DNA of 64,000 nucleotides from Duganella sp. BuS-21 (GCA_041874725.1 CP097466.1:6200001-6264000); one strand, 5' to 3'; positions 46,525 to 57,749 are shown, numbered from the stretch's first letter. The notes: generated from the letters alone by a model not told the origin. Made by a program: numbers and translations.

Positions 46525-47337
46525 ATGAGCACTACTAAACCATTCAAACGCATTTTGTTGACCGGCGCCGGCGGCGGCCTGGGTACTGTCCTGCGCGAAC
46601 GCGCCAAGGCGTGGGCGGACGTCGTTCGCTTGAACGACGTCAAGGACCTGGGTCCGGCGCGCGAGGGCGAGGAAATCGTCATCGGCGATTTGGGCGACCG
46701 CGACAACGTCATGAAGATGATGGAGGGCGTGGACGCCGTGCTGCACTTCGGCGGCATTTCGGTGGAAGACAAGTTCGAGCCGATCATGAACGCCAACATC
46801 CTCGGCCTGCACCACCTGTATGAGGCGATCCACAAGTGCGGCGTCAAGCGCGTGATCTACGCCAGCTCCAGCCACGTGGTCGGCTACTACCAGACCACCG
46901 ACCTGGTGGACGCCAACATGCCGCTGCGTCCGGACGGCTTCTACGGCGTCTCGAAAGCCTTCGGCGAAGCGCTGTCGCGCTACTACTACGACCGCTTCGG
47001 CACCGAGACGGTCTGTCTGCGCATCGGCTCCTCGTTCCCGGAACCGAAGAACCCGCGCATGATGGTCACCTACCTGGCCTACGACGACCTGATTGAATTG
47101 ATCCGCTGCTCGCTGTTCACCCCTCGCGTCGGCCACACCATCACCTTCGGCACCTCGGACAATGCCACCAAGTGGTGGGACAACAAGCACGCCTCGCACC
47201 TCGGCTATGTGCCCAAGCACAGCTCCGCCGAATTCGCCGGCAACTTCCCCGATAGCGCCGACTATCCGGCCGACGGCGACGCGCCGACCATTTACCAAGG
47301 CGGCCCGTTCGTGACGGCCGGCCCGATGTACAAATAA
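46525..47337 (+). CDS. udh: Uronate dehydrogenase
   Basis: A 270-residue short-chain dehydrogenase. The NAD motif is TGAGGGLG (residues 13-20), the catalytic pair is Tyr140 and Lys144 in FYGVSKAFGE, and Ser lies in YASSSHVVG. Length, CLRIGSSFPEPKNPRM and the C-terminal TKWWDNKHASHLGY match uronate dehydrogenases, which oxidise galacturonate or glucuronate to aldarolactones in the cytoplasm. The GH105 gene follows after 28 bases, so the two form an operon. Confidence 0.9.
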   Translation: MSTTKPFKRILLTGAGGGLGTVLRERAKAWADVVRLNDVKDLGPAREGEEIVIGDLGDRDNVMKMMEGVDAVLHFGGISVEDKFEPIMNANILGLHHLYEAIHKCGVKRVIYASSSHVVGYYQTTDLVDANMPLRPDGFYGVSKAFGEALSRYYYDRFGTETVCLRIGSSFPEPKNPRMMVTYLAYDDLIELIRCSLFTPRVGHTITFGTSDNATKWWDNKHASHLGYVPKHSSAEFAGNFPDSADYPADGDAPTIYQGGPFVTAGPMYK

Positions 47338-47365
47338 AAAAATCCTATAGCGGAGACAAGACCAC

Positions 47366-49558
47366 ATGACATCATCGCATTTACGCATTGCTGTCATGGC
47401 CGCCGTGGCGGCCATGTTCCACACGGTGCCTGCATATGCCGCCGATGCTCCGACCGCGCAGGCGGCCGCACCATCGGCCGCCATCAATCCCAAGGCCGTG
47501 CTGTCGGCCATGGAGAACGTGGCGGACTGGCAGCTCGCCAACCCGAGCAAGCACCGCCCGGACGACTGGACCCAGGCGGTCGGCTACAACGGCATCATGG
47601 CGCTGGCGAACATCTCCGGCAGCAGCAAGTACCGCGATGCGATGATCGCCATGGGCGAGAAGAACAACTGGAACCTCGGTCCCAACCACTACCACGCGGA
47701 CGACCATATCGTCGGCCAGACCTACGCCGAGCTGTATCTGCAAACGCGCGATCCGAAGATGATCGCGCCGCTGCGCGCCAGCTTCGACGACATCCTGACC
47801 AACCGCCGCAGCGGCACGCTGGAGTTCACCGTCAAGGGCAACCAGGACCGTTGGTCGTGGTGCGACGCGCTGTACATGGCGCCACCTGCCTGGCTGCGCC
47901 TGTGGGCCATCACCGGCGACCAGCGCTACCTGGACTTCGCCATCAGCGAATGGTGGGTGACCTCGGACTACCTGTACGACAAGGAAGAACATCTCTACTT
48001 CCGCGACTCCAATTACTTCGACAAGCGCGAGGCCAATGGCAAGAAGGTCTACTGGAGCCGGGGCAACGGCTGGGTAATGGGTGGCCTGGTGCGCGTGCTG
48101 CAGTACCTGCCGGAGAACCATCCCGCGCGTCCACGCTTCGTCCAGCAGTACAAGGAGATGTCGGCCAAGCTGCTCACGCTGCAACAGCCGGACGGCTTGT
48201 GGCGCGCCAGCCTGCTCGATCCCGCGAGCTACCCGATGAAGGAATCGAGTGGCTCGGCGCTGTACACCTACGCCTTCGCATGGGGCGTGAACCAGGGCCT
48301 GCTCGACGCCAAGGCCTTCAAGCCTGCCGTGCAGAAGGCCTGGAGCGCGCTGATCGCCAACGTACAGGCGGACGGCAAACTGACCCACGTGCAGCCGATC
48401 GGCCTGGCGCCCAAGGTCTTCGACGACAACCTCACCGAAGTGTATGGCGTGGGCGGCTTCCTGCTGGCCGGCAGCGAGGTGTATCGCATGGCAGTGCTGG
48501 ACAAAGCCAGGCCGCAGACGGTGAGCGTGTCCAACCCTACCGCCGGCGTGCGCGGCGACGAGCTGGCCGAAGCATCGCTGGCCGCCGGCCTGCGCAAGCC
48601 GGTGGTAATGGATGCCGCCACGTCCGCCATCGTCAACTCGCAGGTGATTGGTAAAAAAATTCTGTTCCCGGTCAACCTGGCGGCCGGCGAAACGCGCCGC
48701 TACCTGGTGCTGCCGGCAGAGCGCCTGGCCGCCGTGCCGCCGGTCGACGTGAAAACCCATGCGCGCTTCGTGCCGGAGCGGCTGGACGATTTCGCGTGGG
48801 AGAGCGACCGCACCGCGCACCGCATGTACGGCCCGGCCATCATCAAGGATCCGAAAGAACAGCTGATCAGCAGCGGCGTGGACGTCTGGGTGAAGAAGGT
48901 GCGCACGCCGGTAATCGACAAATGGTACCAGCGCGGCGAGTATCACCACGACCTGGGCGAAGGCCTGGACTACTACAGCGTTGGCCAGAGCCGTGGCTGC
49001 GGCGGCACCACCATCGTCGATGGCGGCAAGCTGCACAACTCGTCCAACTTCACCCACTACAAGGTCATTGCCGACGGCCCGCTGCGTTCCGTGTTCGAGC
49101 TGACCTATGGTGGTTTTGATGTCGGCAACGGCCGCACCGTCGCGGAAGTGAAACGCTTCTCGATCGATGCCGGCTCCAACATGACCCGCGTTGAAACGCG
49201 CTACGCCAGCAACCGCAAGGCGCCGTTGGCAGTGGGCGTGGGCATCGTCCAGCGCGACGGCGAGGGCCGCTACACCACCGACAGCGACAACAACTTCGCC
49301 AGCTACTGGGAGCCCGCCCACGGCGACGACGGCAGCACCGGCTGCGGCGTGATCGTGCCGGCCGGCGTCAGGTCCTTCGAGGTGATCGACAAGCAGCAAC
49401 TGGCGATCAGCACGACGCAACCGGGCCAGCCGTTCGTCTACTACTTCGGCGCCGGCTGGAGCAAGAGCGGCGACTTCGCCGACGCCGCCGCCTGGGATGC
49501 CTACGTGCGCGGCTACACGCAAAAGCTCAAGCAGCCGCTCAAAGTCAGCAGCAAATAA
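47366..49558 (+). CDS. GH105 unsaturated rhamnogalacturonyl hydrolase fused to a DUF4861 domain
   Basis: A 730-residue secreted protein with a signal peptide ending AYA. Residues 45-390 form a GH105/GH88 alpha/alpha toroid with the catalytic Asp167 in WSWCDALYMAPP and WSRGNGWVMGGL. Residues about 430-725 form a beta-rich domain of the DUF4861 kind (DWYHDLGEG-like YHHDLGEGLDYYSVGQSRGCGG, and VETRYASNRKAPLAVGVG). GH105 removes unsaturated uronic acid from lyase products of pectin or glucuronan; DUF4861 is of unknown function in pectin loci and is usually a separate protein. An intrinsic terminator follows. Confidence 0.88.
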   Translation: MTSSHLRIAVMAAVAAMFHTVPAYAADAPTAQAAAPSAAINPKAVLSAMENVADWQLANPSKHRPDDWTQAVGYNGIMALANISGSSKYRDAMIAMGEKNNWNLGPNHYHADDHIVGQTYAELYLQTRDPKMIAPLRASFDDILTNRRSGTLEFTVKGNQDRWSWCDALYMAPPAWLRLWAITGDQRYLDFAISEWWVTSDYLYDKEEHLYFRDSNYFDKREANGKKVYWSRGNGWVMGGLVRVLQYLPENHPARPRFVQQYKEMSAKLLTLQQPDGLWRASLLDPASYPMKESSGSALYTYAFAWGVNQGLLDAKAFKPAVQKAWSALIANVQADGKLTHVQPIGLAPKVFDDNLTEVYGVGGFLLAGSEVYRMAVLDKARPQTVSVSNPTAGVRGDELAEASLAAGLRKPVVMDAATSAIVNSQVIGKKILFPVNLAAGETRRYLVLPAERLAAVPPVDVKTHARFVPERLDDFAWESDRTAHRMYGPAIIKDPKEQLISSGVDVWVKKVRTPVIDKWYQRGEYHHDLGEGLDYYSVGQSRGCGGTTIVDGGKLHNSSNFTHYKVIADGPLRSVFELTYGGFDVGNGRTVAEVKRFSIDAGSNMTRVETRYASNRKAPLAVGVGIVQRDGEGRYTTDSDNNFASYWEPAHGDDGSTGCGVIVPAGVRSFEVIDKQQLAISTTQPGQPFVYYFGAGWSKSGDFADAAAWDAYVRGYTQKLKQPLKVSSK

Positions 49559-49563
49559 ACGTG

Positions 49564-49599
49564 CCGCCGGCCGCCCTCGTGGCAACCGGCGGTTTTTTT
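49564..49599 (+). terminator. Intrinsic terminator after the udh-GH105 operon
   Basis: CCGCCGG (49564-49570) pairs with CCGGCGG (49586-49592), followed by seven T residues. Confidence 0.8.
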
Positions 49600-49665
49600 A
49601 ACCCAGGCATGGAAGCGCTACCACAAACTAGTTGAAGCACCACACTATAAGACTGGAGACACCAC

Positions 49666-51306
49666 ATGCAAGCGAACAAACCTCACCAACCCAAGCTGCG
49701 GCACATCACCGCCGCAGTCGCCCTCACCCTGCTCGGCGGCGCCGCCGTTGCGCAGTCAACCGACAATGGCAAGCTCGAATCGGTCATCGTCACCGCCAAC
49801 AAACGGGCGCAGAACCTGGAAGACGTGGCCGTCATTGTCGACGACGTGCCGCTCGGCATGCAGGCCGGCGCCTTCAAGGACCTGCCGACGTCGGTCGCAT
49901 CGAAGTGCTGAAGGGCCCCCAGAGCACGCTGTTCGGCAAGAGCTCGATTGCCGGCGCCATCAATATCACCACCAAGCCCATCGGCGGCCCGTGGAAGACC
50001 AACGCCACCACCTACGTCACCAACGACGATGAATGGCGCGTCGGCGTCAGCACCGGCGGCTCGGTCTCGGACACGCTGCGCCTGCGCGTGGCCGCCAGCA
50101 AGACCAACGTCGACGGCACGCTCAACAATCTCACCACCGGCAAAAAGCTGAATGGCAGCAAGGGCGACAACATCAGCGGCAAGCTCGAATGGCAGCCGCT
50201 GGACCAGCTGCCCCTGACGCTGACGCCGCACTACAACCGCACCGAGAAATTCTGCTGCTCGACCGCCTTCACCTCGATGTCGCCGGGCGCGCTGTACCGC
50301 AACGCACGGCAACTGCCGCCGTCGGTCGTACTGGCCGGCACCGGCGTCAAGCTGGACTGGGCCTTCGACGAAGCCGGCGCGCTGGCCGGCCACACGCTGA
50401 GCTCGATCTCGTCCTACAGCAAGTACCACATGAACGACTACCAGGACAACGACAACACCGACGTCAACATCCTGCCTTTCCTGCTACTGCCCAACGGCCA
50501 GCCGACCGGCATGCAGGGCGGCCTGGAGCACAGCCTGAACAAGGACGCGATGTTCTACGCCATGGCCTACAGCGGCCACAAGGGCAAGGCCTACGACCTG
50601 ACCTCGGGCTTCACCTCGGCCACGGCCAAGCTGCCGGCGGTGGCGCCGGAAACCGCACGCAGCTACGAGCTGGGCTGGAAGCAAAGCCTGTGGGACAACC
50701 GCGCCATGTTCAGCGTGGCGCTGTTCCGCACCAACTTCAAGCACTTCCAGCAGTCGTCGAGCTTCTTTGACGACGACGGCACCTTCCGTACCGGCCTGAA
50801 CAGCATCGGTGGCTTGCGCACACAGGGTCTGGAAGCGGAAGGCAATGTGCGGGTGACGCGCGAGCTGCAGCTGAACGGCAGCTTCGCCTACACCAAACCT
50901 GGCCGGCAAGACCTTGCCGAACGCGCCGAAAGTGAAAGTGAACCTCGGCGGCCAGTACGACCTGATGTTGCCGTCAGCCAGCTTCAACGGCTTCGTGGCC
51001 GGCTCCACGCGCTACCAGAGCCGCACGTAGTTCTCGCTGAGCCAGGATCCAAACACCATCCAGGGCGCTTAAGCCATCACCAACCTCAGCTTCGGCGTGA
51101 AGGACAAGCAGGACCGCTACAAGGTGACCTTCCTGGTCAACAACCTGTTCGACAAGCGCTACGCGACCGGCCTCAACAACGCCATTGCCAACGGCAACTG
51201 GAGTCCGAAAGCGCCGAACACGCCGATCGCGGTCAACACCACGGAATGGATGCCGCCGCGCGACTTCCAACGCTACTTCGGCGCCCGCCTGGACATGACG
51301 TTCTAA
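49666..51306 (+). pseudogene. TonB-dependent outer-membrane receptor, decayed
   Basis: The gene starts with a signal peptide (ITAAVALTLLGGAAVAQ) and a TonB-box region with KLESVIVTANKRAQNLEDV, but most of the plug is missing. At about 49889 the frame changes to VGRIEVLKGPQSTLFGKSSIAGAINI, the end of a plug domain. Barrel strands follow with another apparent deletion near 50550. At about 50905 the frame changes again, with in-frame stops at 51028-51030 (TAG) and 51070-51072 (TAA) before the normal end DFQRYFGARLDMTF. About 545 codons remain of an expected 700-800. It was probably the uptake receptor for the adjacent glycan locus. Confidence 0.9.
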
Positions 51307-51347
51307 AGTGCATCTCCCTCGCGACTCTGCTGCACGGTCGCACTTCC

Positions 51348-51382
51348 GCCCTTCGCGCCTTACCGCGCGGAGGGCTTTTTTT
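51348..51382 (+). terminator. Intrinsic terminator after the TonB receptor remnant
   Basis: The stem GCCCT..GCGC / GCGC..AGGGC is followed by seven T residues. It overlaps the last codons of the convergent Rpn-family gene. Confidence 0.75.
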
Positions 51383-52487
51383 CGAATAACTGTTTGAGCG
51401 ACTGTACCTCCGGCAGCGCATCGCTCCAAGCCTCCAACTGTGTCAGATCGGCCTCGGCCAGCTTGCGACGGGCAGTGGCAGACACGACGCCGAATCGGCG
51501 CGTAAGCAACCGCTCCAGCAACGCGGCAGCGCCTTCCCTCCGGCCTTGACCGCGGCCTTGCTCCATGCCTTGCTCGACGCCCTGTTCCATGCCTTGCTCT
51601 ATGCCCTGCTCTATGCCCTGCCGTTGGCCTTTCTTCAATCCTTCCTCCAGGCCTTTTTTCAGACCTTGCTCCCGGCCTTTCTTCAAACCGTCCTGCAGAC
51701 CTTGCTTAATGCCTTTCTTGAGGCCTTTCTCCAAGAACGACTGTGCAAGTGGACTGATCCATTCCATTTTTCGCTCCTTCTCCAAACGTCGGATAGCTTG
51801 CCAATACCGCTCCTGATACGGTGCGGGCAAAACCATCATCCAGTTGATCACGTTGAACAACTCAATTATCCGCCGTTTGCTCCACCGATGTTCGTACAGT
51901 AGCTTAGTGAGTTGCCACTTTGCCGCGTAGAGTTGATCGGAATTATGACGTGCCTGTTGCGTGCGCAGATGCGCCAGGGTGACCAAGGCGAACGGATTGT
52001 GGGAAACCAGCAGCGCATCGCTACGGCCGGCATAATCAAGCAGCTTGGCAGTCGCAAACGAGAAGCTCATCGCGGTCCCCAACTGGTCGACATGAAACAA
52101 GTGCGGCCGCCAGTGAGGATCGTCATCGGCCAACACCACCAGGCTGGTCACCGGTCTATGATATTGCTTGAAAATCCGATAGTTATAGTCGAATACGCGC
52201 GCAGCCAATGATGCGTCGCGCTGCGCTTGCACTTCAATGTGGATCAGCACCCAGCGCTGAGAACCATCATGCATGCAGACTTCAACCAGCTTGTCTGCCA
52301 CCAGGCCCGCAGGATCGTCGCCAAAGCCGATGCCGGCGAGCTCCTTGTCGCGGAAGCGCGGTCGCTTCGACCAATCGATCTGGGTGCCGAGTTCGACGAA
52401 GAAAAATGCCATGAAGTCCTTCATAGCGTGCGTCAGGGCAGTTTTCCAAGGCAGGTCATAGCGGGCGTTAGGGGCAGCGGCTGGCAT
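51360..52487 (-). CDS. Rpn-family (PD-(D/E)XK) nuclease-like protein with DUF4351-like C-terminus
   Basis: A 375-residue protein. The N-terminal part (about 10-140) has the Rpn/transposase_31 core, with the catalytic Asp region ADKLVEVCMHDG and WVLIHIEVQAQRD, where Q replaces the usual Lys of E-x-K. A helical middle follows, then a low-complexity run of about 70 residues in GLKKG, GIEQG and GMEQG units. The end is a DUF4351-like helical domain (LLERLLTRRFGVVSATARRKLAEAD). Members are implicated in RecA-independent DNA exchange or phage defence. No transposon ends are visible. Confidence 0.82.
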   Translation of the reverse strand: MPAAAPNARYDLPWKTALTHAMKDFMAFFFVELGTQIDWSKRPRFRDKELAGIGFGDDPAGLVADKLVEVCMHDGSQRWVLIHIEVQAQRDASLAARVFDYNYRIFKQYHRPVTSLVVLADDDPHWRPHLFHVDQLGTAMSFSFATAKLLDYAGRSDALLVSHNPFALVTLAHLRTQQARHNSDQLYAAKWQLTKLLYEHRWSKRRIIELFNVINWMMVLPAPYQERYWQAIRRLEKERKMEWISPLAQSFLEKGLKKGIKQGLQDGLKKGREQGLKKGLEEGLKKGQRQGIEQGIEQGMEQGVEQGMEQGRGQGRREGAAALLERLLTRRFGVVSATARRKLAEADLTQLEAWSDALPEVQSLKQLFEKKPSAR

Positions 52488-52686
52488 TCCGCCAGTCTAC
52501 GGCCGTGCCGCGCCTTCCTGTATTGAGGCACTGCAAAGCGAAGACGAAAATCCAGAAACTCCGGCCCGGCCCGCGTTACGGTTGAGTGAGATTCATAAAA
52601 TAGCAAGCCGAACATGGTAAGCTTCGACCCCGGCGTCCTGCTCGCCGCGCCTATTTCCCCAACTTCCTCGTGTAAATACTGAATTC

Positions 52687-53526
52687 ATGGATATCGTACT
52701 CGCGCTTAAAGCCATCATCATGGGCCTGGTTGAAGGTTTTACGGAGTTCCTGCCGATATCCTCCACCGGTCACCTGATCCTGACCGAGCACCTGTTGGGT
52801 TTCCAGGGCATGGAAGACAAAATCAATGTGTTTGAGATCGTCATCCAGGCCGGCGCCATCTTCGCCGTGTGCTGGGAATACCGCGCCCGCATCGCCGCCG
52901 TGCTGGGCGGCGTAACCCACGACCGCAAACAGCAACGCTTCGCCTTGAATATCGGCATCGCCTTCCTGCCGCTGGCCCTGCTCGGCCTGGTGCTGGGCAA
53001 TCTGCTGAAAGAGCACCTGTTCAAGCCGGTGCCGGTGGCGCTGGCCTTCATCATCGGCGGCTTCATCATCCTGGCGGTCGAGCGCCGCGCCGCCGCCAAC
53101 CCGGTCGCCGTGCGCGTGCATTCGGTCGACGACATGACGCCGCTCGATGCCTTGAAAATGGGCATCGCCCAGGCCTTCGCGCTGATTCCGGGCACCAGCC
53201 GCTCGGGCGCCACCATCATCGGCGGCATGATGTTCGGCCTGTCGCGCAAGGTGGCCACCGAGTTTTCCTTCCTACTCGGCATTCCGACCCTGCTGATCGC
53301 CTCCGCCTACTCCTTGTACAAGGCGCGCGCGCTGCTGTCGATGTCCGACTTGCCGATGTTCACTCTCGGCACCGTATCGGCCTTCATCTCGGCCTTCCTG
53401 TGCGTGCGCTGGTTGCTGCGCTATATCAGCTCACATACTTTCACCGTCTTTGCGTGGTATCGCATCGCTTTTGGCCTGTTGGTGCTGGCGACCAGTTACA
53501 CTGGCGTTATCGTCTGGGCCGACTAA
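52687..53526 (+). CDS. uppP: Undecaprenyl-diphosphatase UppP (BacA)
   Basis: A 279-residue inner-membrane enzyme recycling undecaprenyl pyrophosphate for cell-wall synthesis. The signature segments [17 protein letters not shown] near the N-terminus and [14 protein letters not shown] in the second half are present, with about eight membrane helices. Length is typical. The 199-base gap before it shows only spacer sequence. recQ follows 27 bases later on the same strand. Confidence 0.97.
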   Translation: MDIVLALKAIIMGLVEGFTEFLPISSTGHLILTEHLLGFQGMEDKINVFEIVIQAGAIFAVCWEYRARIAAVLGGVTHDRKQQRFALNIGIAFLPLALLGLVLGNLLKEHLFKPVPVALAFIIGGFIILAVERRAAANPVAVRVHSVDDMTPLDALKMGIAQAFALIPGTSRSGATIIGGMMFGLSRKVATEFSFLLGIPTLLIASAYSLYKARALLSMSDLPMFTLGTVSAFISAFLCVRWLLRYISSHTFTVFAWYRIAFGLLVLATSYTGVIVWAD

Positions 53527-53553
53527 CATCTTTTGAAAAGCAGTAGCAGTAAC

Positions 53554-55377
<1,824 letters not shown>

Positions 55378-55378
55378 A

Positions 55379-55441
55379 CGTCATTCCTGCGACAGCAGGA
55401 ATCCATGCTGAGTATGGATTCCCGCCTGCGCGGGAATGACG
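55379..55441. repeat. Dispersed hairpin repeat, copy D (after recQ)
   Basis: A 63-base copy: CGTCATTCCTGCGACAGCAG at the left and CCCGCCTGCGCGGGAATGACG at the right, with CCATGCTGAGTATGG in the middle. It supplies the last codons and stop of the convergent AraC-family gene. Confidence 0.8.
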
Positions 55442-56361
55442 CCGGTGATGCTGCGGTAGCGGCTCGGTGAGGCGCCGAGGGCGGCACGGAATCGGTGGCT
55501 GAAGTGGCTCAGGTCCGCGTAGCCGCAGGCGTCGGCGATCTGCTGCAAGGGCAGCCCGCCATTCTTGAGCAACGCGCGCGCGTGTTCGATGCGGCGCGCG
55601 GCGATCCAGGCCGACGGCGTCATGCCGAACGAGGTCTTGAACATCCGCACCAGGTGAAACTCCGACATGCACGCCAGCTGCGCCAGCACGCCCAAGGTGA
55701 TGTTAAGCGCCAGATGTGCTTCGATGTAGTCGGCCAGCCGTCGCCGCACCACCGGCGCCAGTCCGCCGCGCACGCGCGCCTGCTGCAGTGGCGCCGATTG
55801 CGCCAGCAGCAGATGACTGAGCGCTTCGTGCGTGACCTCGTTGGCGCACAGCTGCGCGTCCGGTCCATCCCACGACATCTGCGCCAGCGACGCGCATAAC
55901 TGGCCGATACGTTCATGTTCGAAGTAGGTGCGGTCGGCCAGCGTCAGCTCGCGCGGTTCGCGGTCCAGTTCCACCACCGCGCGCCGCGTGAAGTGCTCAG
56001 GCAGGAAGTAGATGTGCATGAAGTGCATCTGCCCGCGCACCGTCCACGACGATTCGTGCCAGTCCGGCAAAGTGCACAGCCGCTTCGGTGCGCCATAAAT
56101 GCCGGGCAGCTCCGAGCGCTCGGTGCGATGGCCGCCGTCAAGGTAGTAAGACAAGGTATGGTGGCCCGGATGGTCGTAACTGGTTTCCGCCACCGGCGTA
56201 TCGCGCCGCCAGATGGCGACCGCCAGTTCATCGCCCAGCCATGCAAAGCGCTCCAGTTCCGCCTCCGTCTCCGACATGGTCTTGAAGACGGAGCGCGACA
56301 GCGCCCCCTGCGGCAGGGGCTGCGTGTCAAGTGCGTTGGCGATGGCGGGGCGTGAGGACAT
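55381..56361 (-). CDS. AraC-family transcriptional regulator with repeat-derived C-terminal tail
   Basis: A 326-residue regulator. The C-terminal double helix-turn-helix (about 210-305) contains LGVLAQLACMSEFHLVRMFKTSFGMTPSAWI and IADACGYADLSHFSHRFRAALGASPSRYRS, the family hallmark. The last roughly 18 residues (ITGVIPAQAGIHTQHGFLLSQE) are not AraC-like and are encoded by the repeat at 55379-55441. The N-terminal sensor domain is of unknown specificity. It is divergent from the EamA permease gene, a possible target. Confidence 0.9.
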   Translation of the reverse strand: MSSRPAIANALDTQPLPQGALSRSVFKTMSETEAELERFAWLGDELAVAIWRRDTPVAETSYDHPGHHTLSYYLDGGHRTERSELPGIYGAPKRLCTLPDWHESSWTVRGQMHFMHIYFLPEHFTRRAVVELDREPRELTLADRTYFEHERIGQLCASLAQMSWDGPDAQLCANEVTHEALSHLLLAQSAPLQQARVRGGLAPVVRRRLADYIEAHLALNITLGVLAQLACMSEFHLVRMFKTSFGMTPSAWIAARRIEHARALLKNGGLPLQQIADACGYADLSHFSHRFRAALGASPSRYRSITGVIPAQAGIHTQHGFLLSQE

Positions 56362-56464
56362 GGTGAAGAAAGTCTAGCACGGGCCGCCGCCGGCTGCCGG
56401 CGCCGCCGGCGATATGCGCAATTTCAGACAAGTCGCGGCATCGCCCACCCGGCATGCTGGCGGC

Positions 56465-57367
56465 ATGAATATCTTCCTCTACCTTCTCACAGTCCTGATC
56501 TGGGGTACCACCTGGATCGCCATCACCTTCCAGCTCGGCGTGACGCCGGCGCCGGTGTCCATCGCCTACCGCTTCTGGATCGCCAGCGCGATCTTGATGG
56601 TCATCCTGCTGGTCTCACGCAAGCCATGGTGGCCGCCGCGACAGGCCTGGCCATGGCTGTTCGCGCAGGGGATCGCGCTGTTCTGTCTTAACTTCCTGTG
56701 CTTCTACTACGCCAGCCAATGGGTCACCAGCGGCCTGGAAGCGGTGGTGTTCTCCACCGCGCCGCTGTGGAACGCCATCAATGGTCGCATCTTCATGGGC
56801 CGGCCGATCAAGCCGCAGGTGATGGCCGGCGCGCTGCTCGGCCTGGGCGGCATCGTGCTGCTGTTCGCGCCGCAGATGGCCGGCCACTGGCATGACAGCC
56901 ACACCCTGCTCGGCCTCGCGCTGACGCTGGGCGGCACGCTGTGCTTCTCGTGCGGGAACCTGCTGTCGAGCCGCATGCAATCGATGAACCTGGGCCTGAC
57001 GCCGTGGCTGACCAACGCCTGGGCCATGCTGATCGGCGCCACCACGCTGGGCGTGGCGGCGCTGGCGTTGGACATGCCGTTCGCGCTCGATCCATCACCG
57101 CGCTATCTCGGCGCGCTGCTGTACCTGGCGATTCCGGGATCGGTGATCGGCTTCACCGCGTATTTGATGCTGGTAGGCCGCATCGGCCCGGACCGCGCGG
57201 CCTATTCCACGGTATTGTTTCCCATCGTGGCGCTGACCATATCGACCTTCTACGAAGGCTATCATTGGACAGCGCCGGCCCTGGCGGGCCTGGCGCTGGT
57301 ATTGGCGGGTAACCTGCTGGCATTTCTACCGCCGCTGCGCCGCCCCAACCCGCTGAAGTCTTACTGA
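56465..57367 (+). CDS. EamA/DMT-superfamily transporter
   Basis: A 300-residue inner-membrane protein with ten hydrophobic segments in two EamA repeats, starting FLYLLTVLIWGTTWIAITFQLG and including SQWVTSGLEAVVFSTAPLWNAI. Members export amino acids or other metabolites. The ATG at 56465 places the first helix at residue 2. Its 3' end overlaps the convergent FKBP gene by 7 bases, and it is divergent from the AraC regulator. Confidence 0.9.
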   Translation: MNIFLYLLTVLIWGTTWIAITFQLGVTPAPVSIAYRFWIASAILMVILLVSRKPWWPPRQAWPWLFAQGIALFCLNFLCFYYASQWVTSGLEAVVFSTAPLWNAINGRIFMGRPIKPQVMAGALLGLGGIVLLFAPQMAGHWHDSHTLLGLALTLGGTLCFSCGNLLSSRMQSMNLGLTPWLTNAWAMLIGATTLGVAALALDMPFALDPSPRYLGALLYLAIPGSVIGFTAYLMLVGRIGPDRAAYSTVLFPIVALTISTFYEGYHWTAPALAGLALVLAGNLLAFLPPLRRPNPLKSY

Positions 57368-57639
57368 ACCGAGATCAGCTCGATGGTGAAGACCATGCCC
57401 GAGTTGGCAGGTATCGCGCCAGAGCCGGTTGTGCCATAGGCCAGCCTGGCCGGCAGGATCAGTGTGCGCTGGCCGCCCATCTTCATGCCGCTCACGCCCT
57501 GGTTCAGCCCTTTCAAGACCGTGTCCGAACCCAGCACGAACACATGCGGGGTCGCGCTGCTCAGGTTGGTGTTGATCTTGACGCCTTGATGATCGGCGGC
57601 GGAGGCGCCGTACAGCCACAAAGACGATTTCAATTTCAT
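57361..57639 (-). CDS. FKBP-type peptidyl-prolyl isomerase, N-terminally short
   Basis: A 92-residue protein. It has the FKBP core from FVLGSDTVLKGLNQGVSGMKMGGQRTLILP to the end (LAYGTTGSGAIPANSGMVFTIELISV). The first strand region, normally V-x-V-x-Y-T-G-W-L, is cut: the protein starts KSSLWLYGASAADH, apparently in the middle of that strand. AAGGAT precedes the ATG. It may be a relic or a minimal domain; activity is doubtful without the first strand. Confidence 0.7.
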   Translation of the reverse strand: MKLKSSLWLYGASAADHQGVKINTNLSSATPHVFVLGSDTVLKGLNQGVSGMKMGGQRTLILPARLAYGTTGSGAIPANSGMVFTIELISVQ

Positions 57640-57749
57640 AGGACAGTTATCCTTAGACGGTGGCAAAATAAGCGGCCAGACAACACCTTGTGACAACTAT
57701 AAGTGGCCCGTGAATTTGTAATCGTTTGTATCATTCCCGAGAGGATCGC

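Noticed and set aside
47381..49585. 734-codon frame on the minus strand
   Set aside because: It is antisense to the GH105-DUF4861 gene and has a His/Val/Ala-biased product without motifs.
51540..51740. Possible CRISPR-like array in the short-period repeat
   Set aside because: The period is about 12-15 bases, in frame, encoding GLKKG/GIEQG units; there are no spacers.
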